In this document: in pieces, positions 1 through 8,454 of the stretch | Position numbering within the stretch: position 1 is the first letter of the stretch | Layout: the number at the start of each line of letters is the position of its first letter | NCBI RefSeq assembly: GCF_020181615.1 | Contig: NZ_CP084029.1 | Span: 3,888,800-3,952,799, forward strand | Source: [Mycobacterium] crassicus | Lineage (GTDB): Bacteria > Actinomycetota > Actinomycetes > Mycobacteriales > Mycobacteriaceae | Length of the DNA: 64,000 nucleotides | Direction of reading: 5' to 3' | Made by a program: the position numbers and the translations under genes | Notes under the pieces: generated by a model | Told to the model about the DNA's origin: nothing | What the model saw: the letters and a program-made list of their open reading frames with translations, nothing else | Databases searched by the model: none

Positions 1-1033
1 CCGAGCCGGAGATCGACGGATGTTCGGTGCTGCCGTAGGACCGGAACACGAAGATCCCCAGGTCGGCCAGCCGGCGGGTGACCGCGGCGGGCACCGTCGA
101 CCCACCGAGGCCGACATGGCGGATATGACTCAGATGCTCGGTGGTGAAATCCGGATGATCGAGCAGACTGGTGACGAAATACGGCGGTCCGCCCCCGATC
201 GACACACCCTGGGCGGCCATCAACGCCAGCACCTGCGCGGGATCCCAGGTGTCGGCGAGGTCAATCGGCGAGCCCTCCAGCACCGGGATCAGGAAGGCGC
301 CGACCATGCCGATGAAGTGCCCGACTGGGGTTGCGGTGAGCTGCCGGCCACGATCCTTCGGGTAGTTGGCGAGCAACTGGCGCGTCTCGCAACACAACGT
401 CTGGTGGCTGTGGATGACGCCCTTGGGCTGCCGGGTGGTGCCCGAGGTGAAGGCGATCAGCGCCGGAGCACCGGGGTCGGTGGCCAACGTGCCCACCATG
501 GGCTCATCGGCGAGCAGGTCATCGAAATCGCGGCCCACCACGCTCGCCCCGCTCCCACCCACCACCCCGACGATCGGGACATCGGCGCTGAGTTCCGGGG
601 CGAAACGCATCCGGCCGAACTGCTCGGCGGTGATGAACACCTTGGGCCGGCTCGCGGTCAGGATGTAGCCCAGCTCCCGGGGGCCGTAGAAGTGCACAAC
701 GGGCACAACCACCGCACCGAGGAACGACGCCGCCCAGAAGGTGGCCGCGGCCTCCATCCAGTTGGGCAGCTGGAACGCCACCACGTCACCCGGTCCAACG
801 CCGCGCTCGCGCAGCCCGGCCGCCAGCCGGCGGGCGACACGCTCGACCGCGCCGAACGTGCCCCGCCACGGGCGGACCGCCGAATGGACCTCGAAGTGGA
901 TGTCGGTGGCCGCGGACAACCCGGTGCTGAGCACGTCACCGAGGGTTTCGCGGGTCCACCATCCCTCTGACTCGTAGCGGCGCACCAGATCGGCAGGAAT
1001 CTTTCGCATCTTGGCTGCGATGATATTCTCCAT
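1..1033 (-). CDS. Acyl-CoA synthetase (FadD-like AMP-binding ligase), 3' part cut by window edge
   Basis: ATP-dependent ligase expected to activate a carboxylic acid to its CoA ester. Reading the minus strand gives an N-terminus MRKIPADLVRRYESEGWW typical of cyclohexanecarboxylate/long-chain FadD ligases, followed by the adenylation P-loop FTSGTTRQPKGVIHSH (the usual TSGTTGxPKG carries Arg instead of the second Gly). A later YGSTEHPS block fits the YGxTE ATP-binding motif. The C-terminal subdomain lies beyond base 1. The start is uncertain: ATG at 1033 or in-frame ATG at 1009; neither has a clear ribosome site. It diverges from the crotonase at 1067 across a 33-bp gap holding a GAGAAT-type palindrome, so the two are probably co-regulated. 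Family is clear; the substrate is not. Confidence 0.85.
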   Translation of the reverse strand, partial: MENIIAAKMRKIPADLVRRYESEGWWTRETLGDVLSTGLSAATDIHFEVHSAVRPWRGTFGAVERVARRLAAGLRERGVGPGDVVAFQLPNWMEAAATFWAASFLGAVVVPVVHFYGPRELGYILTASRPKVFITAEQFGRMRFAPELSADVPIVGVVGGSGASVVGRDFDDLLADEPMVGTLATDPGAPALIAFTSGTTRQPKGVIHSHQTLCCETRQLLANYPKDRGRQLTATPVGHFIGMVGAFLIPVLEGSPIDLADTWDPAQVLALMAAQGVSIGGGPPYFVTSLLDHPDFTTEHLSHIRHVGLGGSTVPAAVTRRLADLGIFVFRSYGSTEHPSISGS

Positions 1034-1037
1034 TTTC

Positions 1038-1052
1038 GAGAATGCCAATATC
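1038..1052. promoter_or_regulatory. Putative operator, GAGAAT-N3-ATTCTC type (2 mismatches)
   Basis: GAGAATGCCAATATC matches the inverted repeat GAGAATNNNATTCTC in 10 of 12 arm positions. It sits between the divergent FadD and crotonase genes, 14 bp before the crotonase ATG, and an additional ATTCTC half-site lies at 1025-1030. Related sites occur at 30540, 47003, 53405 and 53529, all in promoter positions. Confidence 0.5.
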
Positions 1053-1066
1053 GTGAACGGAGAGCC

Positions 1067-1801
1067 ATGGCCGGGGCAGAGCTGAATGTGCAACTGGACG
1101 ACGGCCTCGCCGTCATCACCATCGACCGGCCGCAGGCCCGTAACGCCATCGCCCCCGAGACCATGGAGCAACTCGACCGGGCGCTGGATGAGGTCGCCGG
1201 AGCGCGGGCACTGGTCATCACCGGCGGTGGGGATCGGGCGTTCGTCTCCGGAGGAGACCTCAAGCAGCTCGCCGCCATCCGAACCGAGCCCGACGCGGCC
1301 GCCATGGCGTGGCGGATGCGCACGCTGTGCGACCGGATCGCGGCGTTCCCGGCGCCGGTGATCGCCGCCATGAACGGTCACGCGCTCGGTGGGGGCGCCG
1401 AGGTCGCGGTCGCCGCCGACATCAGGATCGCCGCCGCCGACGTCAAGATCGGGTTCAACCAGGTCTCGTTGGCGATCATGCCGGCCTGGGGCGGCGCCGA
1501 ACGCTTGGCCGCACTGGTCGGACGCAGCCAGGCGCTGCTGCTGGCGGGCACCGGCACCATGCTGGATGCCCCGGCGGCCGAGCGGATCGGGCTGGTGAAC
1601 CGGGTGGTGCCGCGGGAGTCGTTCGACGCCGAATGGCGGGCGCTGGCACGCTCGCTGGCCAATCCTTCGGCGGCCGAGATCAAACGGGTCATCGACGGCG
1701 CGTCACCGGACGAGGCGGTGGCCGCGTTCGCCCGGCTGTGGGTCTCCGACGAGCATTGGGCGGCCGCCGATCAACTACAGCAGCGCAGGGCACCGAACTA
1801 A
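1067..1801 (+). CDS. Enoyl-CoA hydratase/isomerase (crotonase) family protein, one catalytic Glu replaced
   Basis: A 244-residue crotonase acting on a CoA ester in beta-oxidation-like catabolism. The oxyanion-hole segment FVSGGDLKQLA (about residues 59-69) and ALGGGAEVAVAADI (106-119) are present, and Glu112 corresponds to the first catalytic Glu of enoyl-CoA hydratase. The second catalytic Glu, normally in a PExxLG block, is Gln132 in GFNQVSLAIMPAWGG. A simple hydratase reaction is therefore doubtful; isomerase, hydrolase or retro-aldol activity is possible. The ATG at 1067 follows GGAGAGCC. The gene diverges from the FadD gene and its stop overlaps the convergent TetR gene by 4 bp. Confidence 0.88.
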   Translation: MAGAELNVQLDDGLAVITIDRPQARNAIAPETMEQLDRALDEVAGARALVITGGGDRAFVSGGDLKQLAAIRTEPDAAAMAWRMRTLCDRIAAFPAPVIAAMNGHALGGGAEVAVAADIRIAAADVKIGFNQVSLAIMPAWGGAERLAALVGRSQALLLAGTGTMLDAPAAERIGLVNRVVPRESFDAEWRALARSLANPSAAEIKRVIDGASPDEAVAAFARLWVSDEHWAAADQLQQRRAPN

Positions 1802-2445
1802 TGCGCCGCCGGCTCCGACAGCAGTGCAGCACCGGGGACCGGCGGCGGCTCGCCCTCCAGTCGATGCAGCCAGCGCTCGACGAACTCGACCGTCTCGGCG
1901 TGACCGAGAGTCATGCCCAGCGCCTCCTGTTCGATGATCAGCATCCGCGACGCACTGGTCATCAACACCATCAACACCGTCGGCGGAAACTCCCCGGTGT
2001 CGATGCCGTAGCGCCTCAGCATCCCGGAGACCGCCTCGATCTGCTCCGCGCGAAGCCGCTCCGCGTAGCCGGCGATCTCGGCCCGCAGCGCCGCACGCTG
2101 ATTGGCCAGCGCCATGAACTGCATCGTCAGCGCGGTTCCGGCCGGGTCGGTGTTGAAGCGCCACAGCGCCCACAGCGGCTGCGGCGACGCGAGGACCGCG
2201 GCCTGATCGGCCAGCCCCTGATCGCCCCGCCGGCGAAACACCGCCAGGAAGAGGTCGTCCATGGTGCGGAAGTAGTAGTGCACCAGTTGGTGCTTGAGGC
2301 CGGCCTGCTCGGCCACCCGGCGGGAACTGACCGCGTTGGCACCGACCGTCACCAGAAGCTGTTCAGCGGCATCGAGCAGCAGCGTCCGATTCTTGGCGTC
2401 CGGGGCCCCAATCCTGCGCTGCCCCTTACCCGAATCGGACATCAT
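1798..2445 (-). CDS. TetR/AcrR family transcriptional regulator
   Basis: A 215-residue one-domain repressor. The N-terminal helix-turn-helix is TLLLDAAEQLLVTVGANAVS followed by SRRVAEQAGLKHQLVHYYF (about residues 22-60), with the usual HYYF recognition-helix ending; the C-terminal ligand domain is unassigned. ATG at 2445 follows GGAG with 5-nt spacing; GTG 2451 and ATG 2442 are alternatives. It diverges from the P450 operon at 2584. A near-perfect palindrome in the shared promoter (2539-2555) is the obvious operator, so it probably represses the two P450s and SDR, induced by a substrate or CoA ester. Confidence 0.9.
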   Translation of the reverse strand: MMSDSGKGQRRIGAPDAKNRTLLLDAAEQLLVTVGANAVSSRRVAEQAGLKHQLVHYYFRTMDDLFLAVFRRRGDQGLADQAAVLASPQPLWALWRFNTDPAGTALTMQFMALANQRAALRAEIAGYAERLRAEQIEAVSGMLRRYGIDTGEFPPTVLMVLMTSASRMLIIEQEALGMTLGHAETVEFVERWLHRLEGEPPPVPGAALLSEPAAH

Positions 2446-2538
2446 GTGCACTCCGCATCGTCACAATCCACCTTTACACGTCTCGCGGCCAGCGTAATGC
2501 CGCCCAACCCTTGACCCCCCAACCCCGCCCATGCTAAG

Positions 2539-2555
2539 CAGGTGCCCAGCACTTG
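2539..2555. promoter_or_regulatory. Putative TetR operator upstream of the P450 operon
   Basis: CAGGTGC-CCA-GCACTTG is a 7-3-7 inverted repeat with one mismatch, located 28 bp before the TTG start of the first P450 and in the only promoter region shared with the divergent TetR gene. Its sequence differs from the other palindromes in this window, consistent with a dedicated regulator. Confidence 0.5.
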
Positions 2556-2583
2556 TCAGGCAGTTCAGTAGAGAGGTCCACTC

Positions 2584-3894
2584 TTGTCCTCCCAGACGAC
2601 TCACTTCGACACGATCGACTTCTTCACCGATCAGACCCTGGTGCCCGACCCGCACCCGTACTTCGATCACCTGCGGGCCAAGGGTCCGGTCACCCCGCTG
2701 GGCGTCTACGACGTGATCGCGGTGACCGGCCACGAAGAGGCCAACGAGATCTACCGCGACTCCGACACCTACTCCAACCTGGTCGCCGTGGGCGGGCCCT
2801 TCCCGCCGCTGCCGTTCACCCCCGAGGGCGATGACATCAGCGAGCAGATCGAGGCGCACCGCCACCTGATGCCGATGACCGAACACATGGTCACCATGGA
2901 TCCGCCGATGCACACCAAGGCCCGGTCCCTGCTGAGCCGGCTGCTTACCCCGAAGCGGCTCAAGGAGAACCAGGACTTCATGTGGCAGTTGGCCGACCGC
3001 CAGCTGGACTACTTCGTCGACACCGGCAAGTGCGAGTTTCTGACCGAATACGCACGGCCATTCGCGCTTCTGGTGGTCGCCGACCTGCTCGGCGTGCCCG
3101 ATGAGGACCGGCCGGCGTTCCAGGAGGTGCTCGGTGCGCCGCAACCCGGCGCCCGCATCGGCGCGCTGGACCACGAAGAGCTGGCCCACGACCCCCTGGC
3201 CTGGCTGGACGACAAGTTCAGCCGCTATCTCAATGAGCGGCGCGAGAATCCGGGTGCCGACGTGCTGACCGACCTGGCCACCGCCACCTACGAGGACGGA
3301 TCGATCCCCGAGATCGGCGACGTCGTCAAAAGCGCCACCTTCCTGTTCGGCGCCGGGCAGGAGACCACCACCAAGCTGCTCAGCGCCGCCCTGCGTTTCC
3401 TCGCCGAGGACCCGGACCTGGTCGCGCAACTGCGCGCGGACCGCAGCAAGATCCCGAATTTCCTCGAGGAGACGCTGCGGATGGAGAGCCCGGTCAAGAC
3501 CGACCCGCGACTGGTCCGCAGGACCACCACACTGGGCGGGGTCACCTTGAAGGCCGGCACCGTCGTGGTCATGTTCCCCGGGGCGATCAACCGCGACCCC
3601 CGCAAGTTCGACAACCCCCACGAGTTCCGCATCGACCGGCCCAACGTGCGCGAGCACCTGGCGTTCGCTCGCGGCACCCATACCTGCCCGGGTTCACCTC
3701 TGGCACGCGCCGAGAGCCGAATCTCGTTGGAACGCATCCTGGATCGGATGACCGACATCCGGATCGACGAGCGTGTGCACGGCCCCGCCGATGCTCGACG
3801 CTTCACCTTCGAGCCGACCTTCATCCTGCGCGGACTGACCGACCTGCACCTGGAGTTCACTCCGGTCGCAGCTCCCGTCCCTGCCACCCTCTGA
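2584..3894 (+). CDS. Cytochrome P450
   Basis: A 436-residue soluble bacterial P450 monooxygenase. Seen: I-helix oxygen-activation motif GAGQETT (about residue 258), K-helix EETLR, and the heme-binding loop FARGTHTCPG followed by SPLARAE near residue 370; Cys is the heme ligand. TTG start at 2584 preceded by GAGAGG with 7-nt spacing. First gene of a P450-P450-SDR operon (35-bp gap to the next gene), facing a TetR regulator. It needs a ferredoxin, none of which is in this operon; the closest is at 14238 on the other strand. CYP subfamily and substrate cannot be assigned from the sequence alone. Confidence 0.95.
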   Translation: MSSQTTHFDTIDFFTDQTLVPDPHPYFDHLRAKGPVTPLGVYDVIAVTGHEEANEIYRDSDTYSNLVAVGGPFPPLPFTPEGDDISEQIEAHRHLMPMTEHMVTMDPPMHTKARSLLSRLLTPKRLKENQDFMWQLADRQLDYFVDTGKCEFLTEYARPFALLVVADLLGVPDEDRPAFQEVLGAPQPGARIGALDHEELAHDPLAWLDDKFSRYLNERRENPGADVLTDLATATYEDGSIPEIGDVVKSATFLFGAGQETTTKLLSAALRFLAEDPDLVAQLRADRSKIPNFLEETLRMESPVKTDPRLVRRTTTLGGVTLKAGTVVVMFPGAINRDPRKFDNPHEFRIDRPNVREHLAFARGTHTCPGSPLARAESRISLERILDRMTDIRIDERVHGPADARRFTFEPTFILRGLTDLHLEFTPVAAPVPATL

Positions 3895-3929
3895 CCGCAG
3901 CTCTCACCGACACCAGGGACGCCACGACC

Positions 3930-5135
3930 ATGACCGTGACCACCACCGAAGAAGCGCACTACGACCCGTACAACATCGAGCTCAACAACGATCCCTACCC
4001 GATGTTTCGCCGGCTCCGCGAAGAGGCGCCGCTGTACTACAACGCAGAGCACGACTTCTACGCGCTGAGCCGGTTCGATGATGTCCACGCCGCGTTCACC
4101 GACTACCAGACGTTCAGCTCGGCCAAGGGCGCCATTCTGGAGATCATCAAGTCCGGCATGGAGATTCCGCCGGGGATCATCGTGTTCGAGGACCCGCCGA
4201 TCCACGACATCCACCGGAATCTGATGGCCGGTATGTTCAGCCCGCGCCGGATGAACGCGCTGGAATCGCAGATCCGGGAGTACTGCGCGCGCTGCCTGGA
4301 CCCGTTGGTGGGAACCGGCAAGTTCGACTTCGTGGGCGACCTCGGTGCCGAAATGCCGATGCGGGTGATCGGCATGCTGCTGGGTATCCCCGAGGACGAC
4401 CAGAAGCACGTCACCGAGCACGGCGACGCCACCATCCGCACCGAACCGGGCCAGAAGATGACCGACAACCCGGACGGTCCGATCGCCACCGGTGACGTGT
4501 TCGCCGACTACATCGACTGGCGCGCCAAGAACCCCTCCGACGACCTGATCACCGAGCTGATGAACGCCGAGTTCGAGGACGAGCACGGTGTGCGGCGCAA
4601 GATGGGGCGCGAAGAACTGCACCTGTTCCTGACCGTGCTGGCCACCGCCGGAAGTGAGACCACCACCCGGCTGATCGGTTGGGCTGGAAAGGTTCTGGCC
4701 GAACACCCGGACCAGCGACGGGAGATGGCGACCAACTTCGCACTGATCCCGCGGGCGGTCGAGGAGCTGGTCCGGTACGAACCGCCGGCACCCCACGCGG
4801 CCCGCTACGTGACCCGCGACATCGAGTACTACGGCCAGACCGTGCCCGAGGGTTCGGCGATGCTGCTGCTGATCGGCGCCGCCAACCGGGACCACCGCAG
4901 GTTCCCGCCGGACGGCGACGTGTTCGACATCCACCGGGAACGCCGGCCGCACCTGGGATTCGGGCAGGGCACCCACTTCTGTGTGGGCAACGCGCTGGCC
5001 CGGTTGGAGGCGCGGATCGCCCTCGAGGAGATCCTCAAGCGCTTCCCCGACTGGGACGTCGACCTGGCCGCGACGTCGATCTCCCCGACGTCGACGGTGC
5101 GGGGCTGGGTCTCGATGCCGGCGATCATCCCCTGA
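3930..5135 (+). CDS. Cytochrome P450
   Basis: A 401-residue P450. The I-helix motif is TAGSETTT, the K-helix ExxR is EELVR, and the heme loop is GFGQGTHFCVGNALAR. The N-terminal block REEAPLYYNAEHDFYAL is nearly identical to that of the P450 at 62635 (REEAPLYYNAEEDFYAL), so the two are paralogues within the island. The ATG follows the first P450 by 35 bp and the mycofactocin-type SDR comes 55 bp after, suggesting sequential hydroxylation and alcohol oxidation of one substrate. This coupling is inferred from gene order. Confidence 0.95.
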   Translation: MTVTTTEEAHYDPYNIELNNDPYPMFRRLREEAPLYYNAEHDFYALSRFDDVHAAFTDYQTFSSAKGAILEIIKSGMEIPPGIIVFEDPPIHDIHRNLMAGMFSPRRMNALESQIREYCARCLDPLVGTGKFDFVGDLGAEMPMRVIGMLLGIPEDDQKHVTEHGDATIRTEPGQKMTDNPDGPIATGDVFADYIDWRAKNPSDDLITELMNAEFEDEHGVRRKMGREELHLFLTVLATAGSETTTRLIGWAGKVLAEHPDQRREMATNFALIPRAVEELVRYEPPAPHAARYVTRDIEYYGQTVPEGSAMLLLIGAANRDHRRFPPDGDVFDIHRERRPHLGFGQGTHFCVGNALARLEARIALEEILKRFPDWDVDLAATSISPTSTVRGWVSMPAIIP

Positions 5136-5190
5136 GCCCACTCCCCCACCTACCCGAGTTCCTCCAACACTTGAAAGAATTGAGGTTCCC

Positions 5191-6030
5191 ATGACCGGAC
5201 GCGTAGAAGGCAAGGTCGCATTCATCACCGGCGCGGCACACGGCCAGGGCCGCAGCCACGCGGTGCGGCTTGCCGAGGAGGGCGCCGACATCATCGCGAT
5301 CGACGTCTGTAAGCCGATAGTCGAGAACTCGCCCATTCCGCCGGCGACGCCTGAGGAACTCGCCGAGACCGTCGATCTGGTCAAGGCGCGCGGCCGCCGG
5401 ATCTTCACCGCCGAGGTCGATGTGCGCGACTTCGACGGCCTCAAGGCCGCGGTGGACGCCGGCGTGGAGGAGCTGGGCAAGCTCGACATCATCGTTGCCA
5501 ACGCCGGCATCGGCAACGGCGGCGACACCCTGGACCAGTGCAGCGAACACGACTGGCAGGAGATGATCGACATCAACCTGTCCGGTGTGTGGAAGACCGT
5601 CAAAGCCGGTGTGCCGCACCTCATCGCCGGCGGCAAAGGCGGCTCGATCATCCTGACCAGCTCGGTCGGCGGGTTGAAGGCCTACCCGCACTGCGGCAAC
5701 TACGTGGCCGCCAAGCACGGCGTGGTGGGCATCATGCGTTCGTTCGCCGTCGAGTTGGGCCACCAGAACATTCGGGTCAACACCGTGCACCCGACCCATG
5801 TCAGCACCGGGATGATCATGAACGAGGGCACCTGGAAGATGTTCCGCCCGGACCTGGAGAATCCGGGCCCGGACGACATGGCGCCGATCTGCCAGCTGTT
5901 CCACACCCTGCCCATCCCGTGGGTGGACGCGGTGGACATCAGCAACGCCGTGCTGTTCCTGGCCTCCGACGAGGCGCGCTACATCACCGGTGTCACCCTG
6001 CCGGTTGACGCGGGCAGCTGCTTGAAGTAA
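5191..6030 (+). CDS. Mycofactocin-coupled SDR family oxidoreductase
   Basis: A 279-residue short-chain dehydrogenase likely to oxidise an alcohol made by the preceding P450s. The N-terminus VEGKVAFITGAAHGQGRSHA and following RLAEEGADIIAIDVC is the signature of the actinobacterial SDR subfamily associated with the redox peptide mycofactocin (glycine-rich nucleotide loop plus an insertion after the second strand, roughly residues 40-65). Catalytic Tyr and Lys lie in NYVAAKHG (YxxxK) and NAG is conserved. In that subfamily NAD is tightly held and recycled through mycofactocin; this is family knowledge, not shown here. ATG at 5191 follows TGAGG. Last gene of the operon, ending in a hairpin shared with the convergent CoA-transferase. 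Confidence 0.9.
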   Translation: MTGRVEGKVAFITGAAHGQGRSHAVRLAEEGADIIAIDVCKPIVENSPIPPATPEELAETVDLVKARGRRIFTAEVDVRDFDGLKAAVDAGVEELGKLDIIVANAGIGNGGDTLDQCSEHDWQEMIDINLSGVWKTVKAGVPHLIAGGKGGSIILTSSVGGLKAYPHCGNYVAAKHGVVGIMRSFAVELGHQNIRVNTVHPTHVSTGMIMNEGTWKMFRPDLENPGPDDMAPICQLFHTLPIPWVDAVDISNAVLFLASDEARYITGVTLPVDAGSCLK

Positions 6031-6040
6031 CGGGTCTGGT

Positions 6041-6077
6041 CGTGGTGCTGCCGTCCGAGGGGTACGGCGGCACCACG
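6041..6077. terminator. Hairpin terminator between convergent genes
   Basis: CGTGGTGCTGCCGT (6041-6054) pairs with ACGGCGGCACCACG (6064-6077) through 14 bp, with one G-U wobble and a 9-nt loop. It lies in the 48-bp space between the convergent SDR and CoA-transferase stops, so it could end transcripts from both sides. No U-tract is evident, as is common in mycobacteria. Confidence 0.6.
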
Positions 6078-6078
6078 G

Positions 6079-8451
6079 CTAGCCGGGAGCGCTGCCGATC
6101 ACACCAGTGGTGGCCAGCTCCTCGATCTCGGCATCCGAGAAGCCGATTTCGCGCAGCAGCTCGTGGTTGTGCTCGCCGAGCAGGGGGGCGGGCCGGCGGT
6201 GGAACCGCTTGGGCCCGTGCGTCGGCCGCGCGGGCAGCGTGCTGTGCCGCACCGCCGGATTGACCGGATGGTCGACCACCTCGAAGAAGCCGCGGTGCTG
6301 CAGCTGCGCCAACTCGCCCTGCCGATGCGGCTGTATCGCCTTGGCCACCGGCACCCCGGCCGGCCACAACGCCTCGACGATCTCGTCGCCGCCGCGCTCG
6401 GCACACCACTGTGCCAGCCGGGCGTCGATGAGGTCGTGGTGCTTGCGGCGCCCAGTATGGGTGGCAAGGACCGGGTCGCCGGCCCAATCCGGCCGGCCCA
6501 ACGCCTCACCGAGTGCGGCCCACTGCTCGTCGGTGGCGATCGCGATGGCCACCCAGCTGTCGAGACGGCCGAACTCGTCGATATCGGCGGTGCGATAAAG
6601 GTTTTGCGGGGCGGCGGTCGGTCCGCGGTTGCCGTCACGCTGTAGCAGCGCGCCGTACGCCGAGTATTCGATGACCTGCTCGGCGGCGATGTTGAGTGCG
6701 GCGTCGACCATCGCCGCCTCCACCAGCAGGCCCTGCCCGGTGCGGCGGCGATGTTCCAGCGCGAGCAGCACCGCGTTGAGCGCGTGCACGCCCGCGTTGG
6801 GGTCACCCACCGAGTACGGCTCATACGGGTTGCGCTCCGGGAATCCGGTCAGCCAACTCACCCCGGACGCGGCCTCGATGACATAGGCGAACGCCGGGTT
6901 GTCCCGCCACGGACCGTCCAGGCCGAAACCGGGCATCCGCACCATGATTGCGCGAGGCTGCAGTTGCCGGACGGTGTCGAAGCCCAGCCCGATCTGCTCG
7001 AGGACCCGCGGGGTGAAATTCTCCACGATCACATCGGCGGTCGCGATCAATTTCCGCAGCACGGCCCGGCCGGCCTCCTGCTGCAGGTCGACGGTGAGGC
7101 CCTTCTTGTTGGTGTTCAGCGCCGAGAAGATCGGTGAGCATTCCCACCACTGCGGTTCGCTGACCGGAATCCCGGCGATCAAACGGGTTCCGTCCGGCCG
7201 GCGGGCGGACTCCACGTGGATGACGTCGGCGCCGAGCATCGCCAGCGGGTGCGTGCAACTCGGGCCGGCCCAGAACGTGGTCAGGTCCAGCACCCGCAGA
7301 CCGGCGAACGGCAGGATCTCGGCGCGGTCTTCGCCGACCGGAGCCGGTCGGGCCGGCAGCGCCGAGGACCGGTAGTGCTCGGTGTGCTCACCGAGGCGCG
7401 GCGCGGGCCCCGGCGGCCGGAGCTCGGCGGGTTCCAGCCGGTAGGGTCGGGCGGGTTGGGTGAAGCCATCGGGGTTGGTGACGAACGAGCGTCGCTCCAC
7501 GAAGTGGTCGAGTCCGGTGACGTTGGCGCCGTTGGCAACCGGGGCGTTCGGGATACGGAACGCGGTCGCCAGTTCGCGGATCTCCTGCACGGTCTGCTCT
7601 TTGACCCAGGCGTAGATCTGCTCGGCCTTCTCGTTGGCCTGCTGGGTGATCGACAGCGGCGAGTCCTCGTCGATCCACTCCGGATGCCCGGTCATCGCGC
7701 ACAGATCGAACCACTGCTGGGCGGTGCCGCATCCGACGTCGACGAGGCCGTCTTTGGCCGAGGCGATGCCGGGGACGGTGAGCTTGCGGGCGTCACGCCA
7801 GGGCCGGCCGAGCATCTCGAAGTAGGTGACCGGGAAATAGGTCAGTCCGAGGACCGCGGTCTCCAGCATCGACAGGTCCAGCAGCTCTCCGGCGCCGCCA
7901 TTGCCTCGGGCGTACCAACTGGCCAGCGTCATCGCACTGGCATACGCCCCGGCGAGGTATTCGCCGACCTGTCCGCCCACGAATGCCGGTGGCAGATCGG
8001 GTGATCCGCGCCCGATCCCGAAGACCCCGCCGGACCAGGCCTGCAGGGTGAACTCGGTGGCGGCCCGGTCGCACCACGGCCCGTCCAGCCCGAAGGGCGT
8101 GATGGCGGTGACGATCAGGTGCGGGTGGTCCCGGTGAATCCGCTCGGGCGCGAAATGTTCGGCCACCGTCGAGCCGCGCGACCACACCACCGCATCCGCC
8201 CCGGCCAGCAGTTTCTCGACGAGCTCGGGCGCGGCCGGGTCGCCGATGACGCTGTGTTTACCACCGGCCAGGAAGCTGAACAGGGCTCCCCCTGCACCCG
8301 CCCCGGAGGCCGACCAGGACCGCAGCGGATCACCCTGCGGTGGCTCGACTTTGATGACGTGGGCGCCGCCGTCGGACAGCAGCCTGGTGCAGTAGGCGCC
8401 CGCGATTCCGGTGGACAGATCGACGACGGTGAAACCGTCCAGCGGCATCAC
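6079..8451 (-). CDS. Two-domain CaiB/BaiF-type CoA-transferase (tandem fusion)
   Basis: A 790-residue protein made of two class III CoA-transferase units: residues about 1-360 (MMPLDGFTVVDLSTGIAG) and about 380-790 (PFAGLRVLDLTTFWAGPSC). Single-unit enzymes run about 400 residues and dimerise, so the fusion may form the interlocked dimer within one chain. The catalytic Asp of this family appears as Asp192 in ELLDLSMLETAV; the matching position in the second half is Glu578 (LLVEAAMVDAAL), so only the first half looks canonical. It would move CoA from one thioester to a free acid, or epimerise an alpha-methyl acyl-CoA. Last gene of the minus-strand operon starting at the TetR gene (15100), 3 bp after the crotonase stop. 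Confidence 0.9.
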   Translation of the reverse strand: MMPLDGFTVVDLSTGIAGAYCTRLLSDGGAHVIKVEPPQGDPLRSWSASGAGAGGALFSFLAGGKHSVIGDPAAPELVEKLLAGADAVVWSRGSTVAEHFAPERIHRDHPHLIVTAITPFGLDGPWCDRAATEFTLQAWSGGVFGIGRGSPDLPPAFVGGQVGEYLAGAYASAMTLASWYARGNGGAGELLDLSMLETAVLGLTYFPVTYFEMLGRPWRDARKLTVPGIASAKDGLVDVGCGTAQQWFDLCAMTGHPEWIDEDSPLSITQQANEKAEQIYAWVKEQTVQEIRELATAFRIPNAPVANGANVTGLDHFVERRSFVTNPDGFTQPARPYRLEPAELRPPGPAPRLGEHTEHYRSSALPARPAPVGEDRAEILPFAGLRVLDLTTFWAGPSCTHPLAMLGADVIHVESARRPDGTRLIAGIPVSEPQWWECSPIFSALNTNKKGLTVDLQQEAGRAVLRKLIATADVIVENFTPRVLEQIGLGFDTVRQLQPRAIMVRMPGFGLDGPWRDNPAFAYVIEAASGVSWLTGFPERNPYEPYSVGDPNAGVHALNAVLLALEHRRRTGQGLLVEAAMVDAALNIAAEQVIEYSAYGALLQRDGNRGPTAAPQNLYRTADIDEFGRLDSWVAIAIATDEQWAALGEALGRPDWAGDPVLATHTGRRKHHDLIDARLAQWCAERGGDEIVEALWPAGVPVAKAIQPHRQGELAQLQHRGFFEVVDHPVNPAVRHSTLPARPTHGPKRFHRRPAPLLGEHNHELLREIGFSDAEIEELATTGVIGSAPG

Positions 8452-8454
8452 CGG

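Noticed and set aside
3288..5651. 787-codon open frame on the minus strand across the P450s and SDR
   Set aside because: It is antisense to three genes with clear P450 and SDR motifs; its translation is low-complexity Ser/Arg/Pro/Gly-rich and matches no family. Long antisense frames are expected at this GC content.
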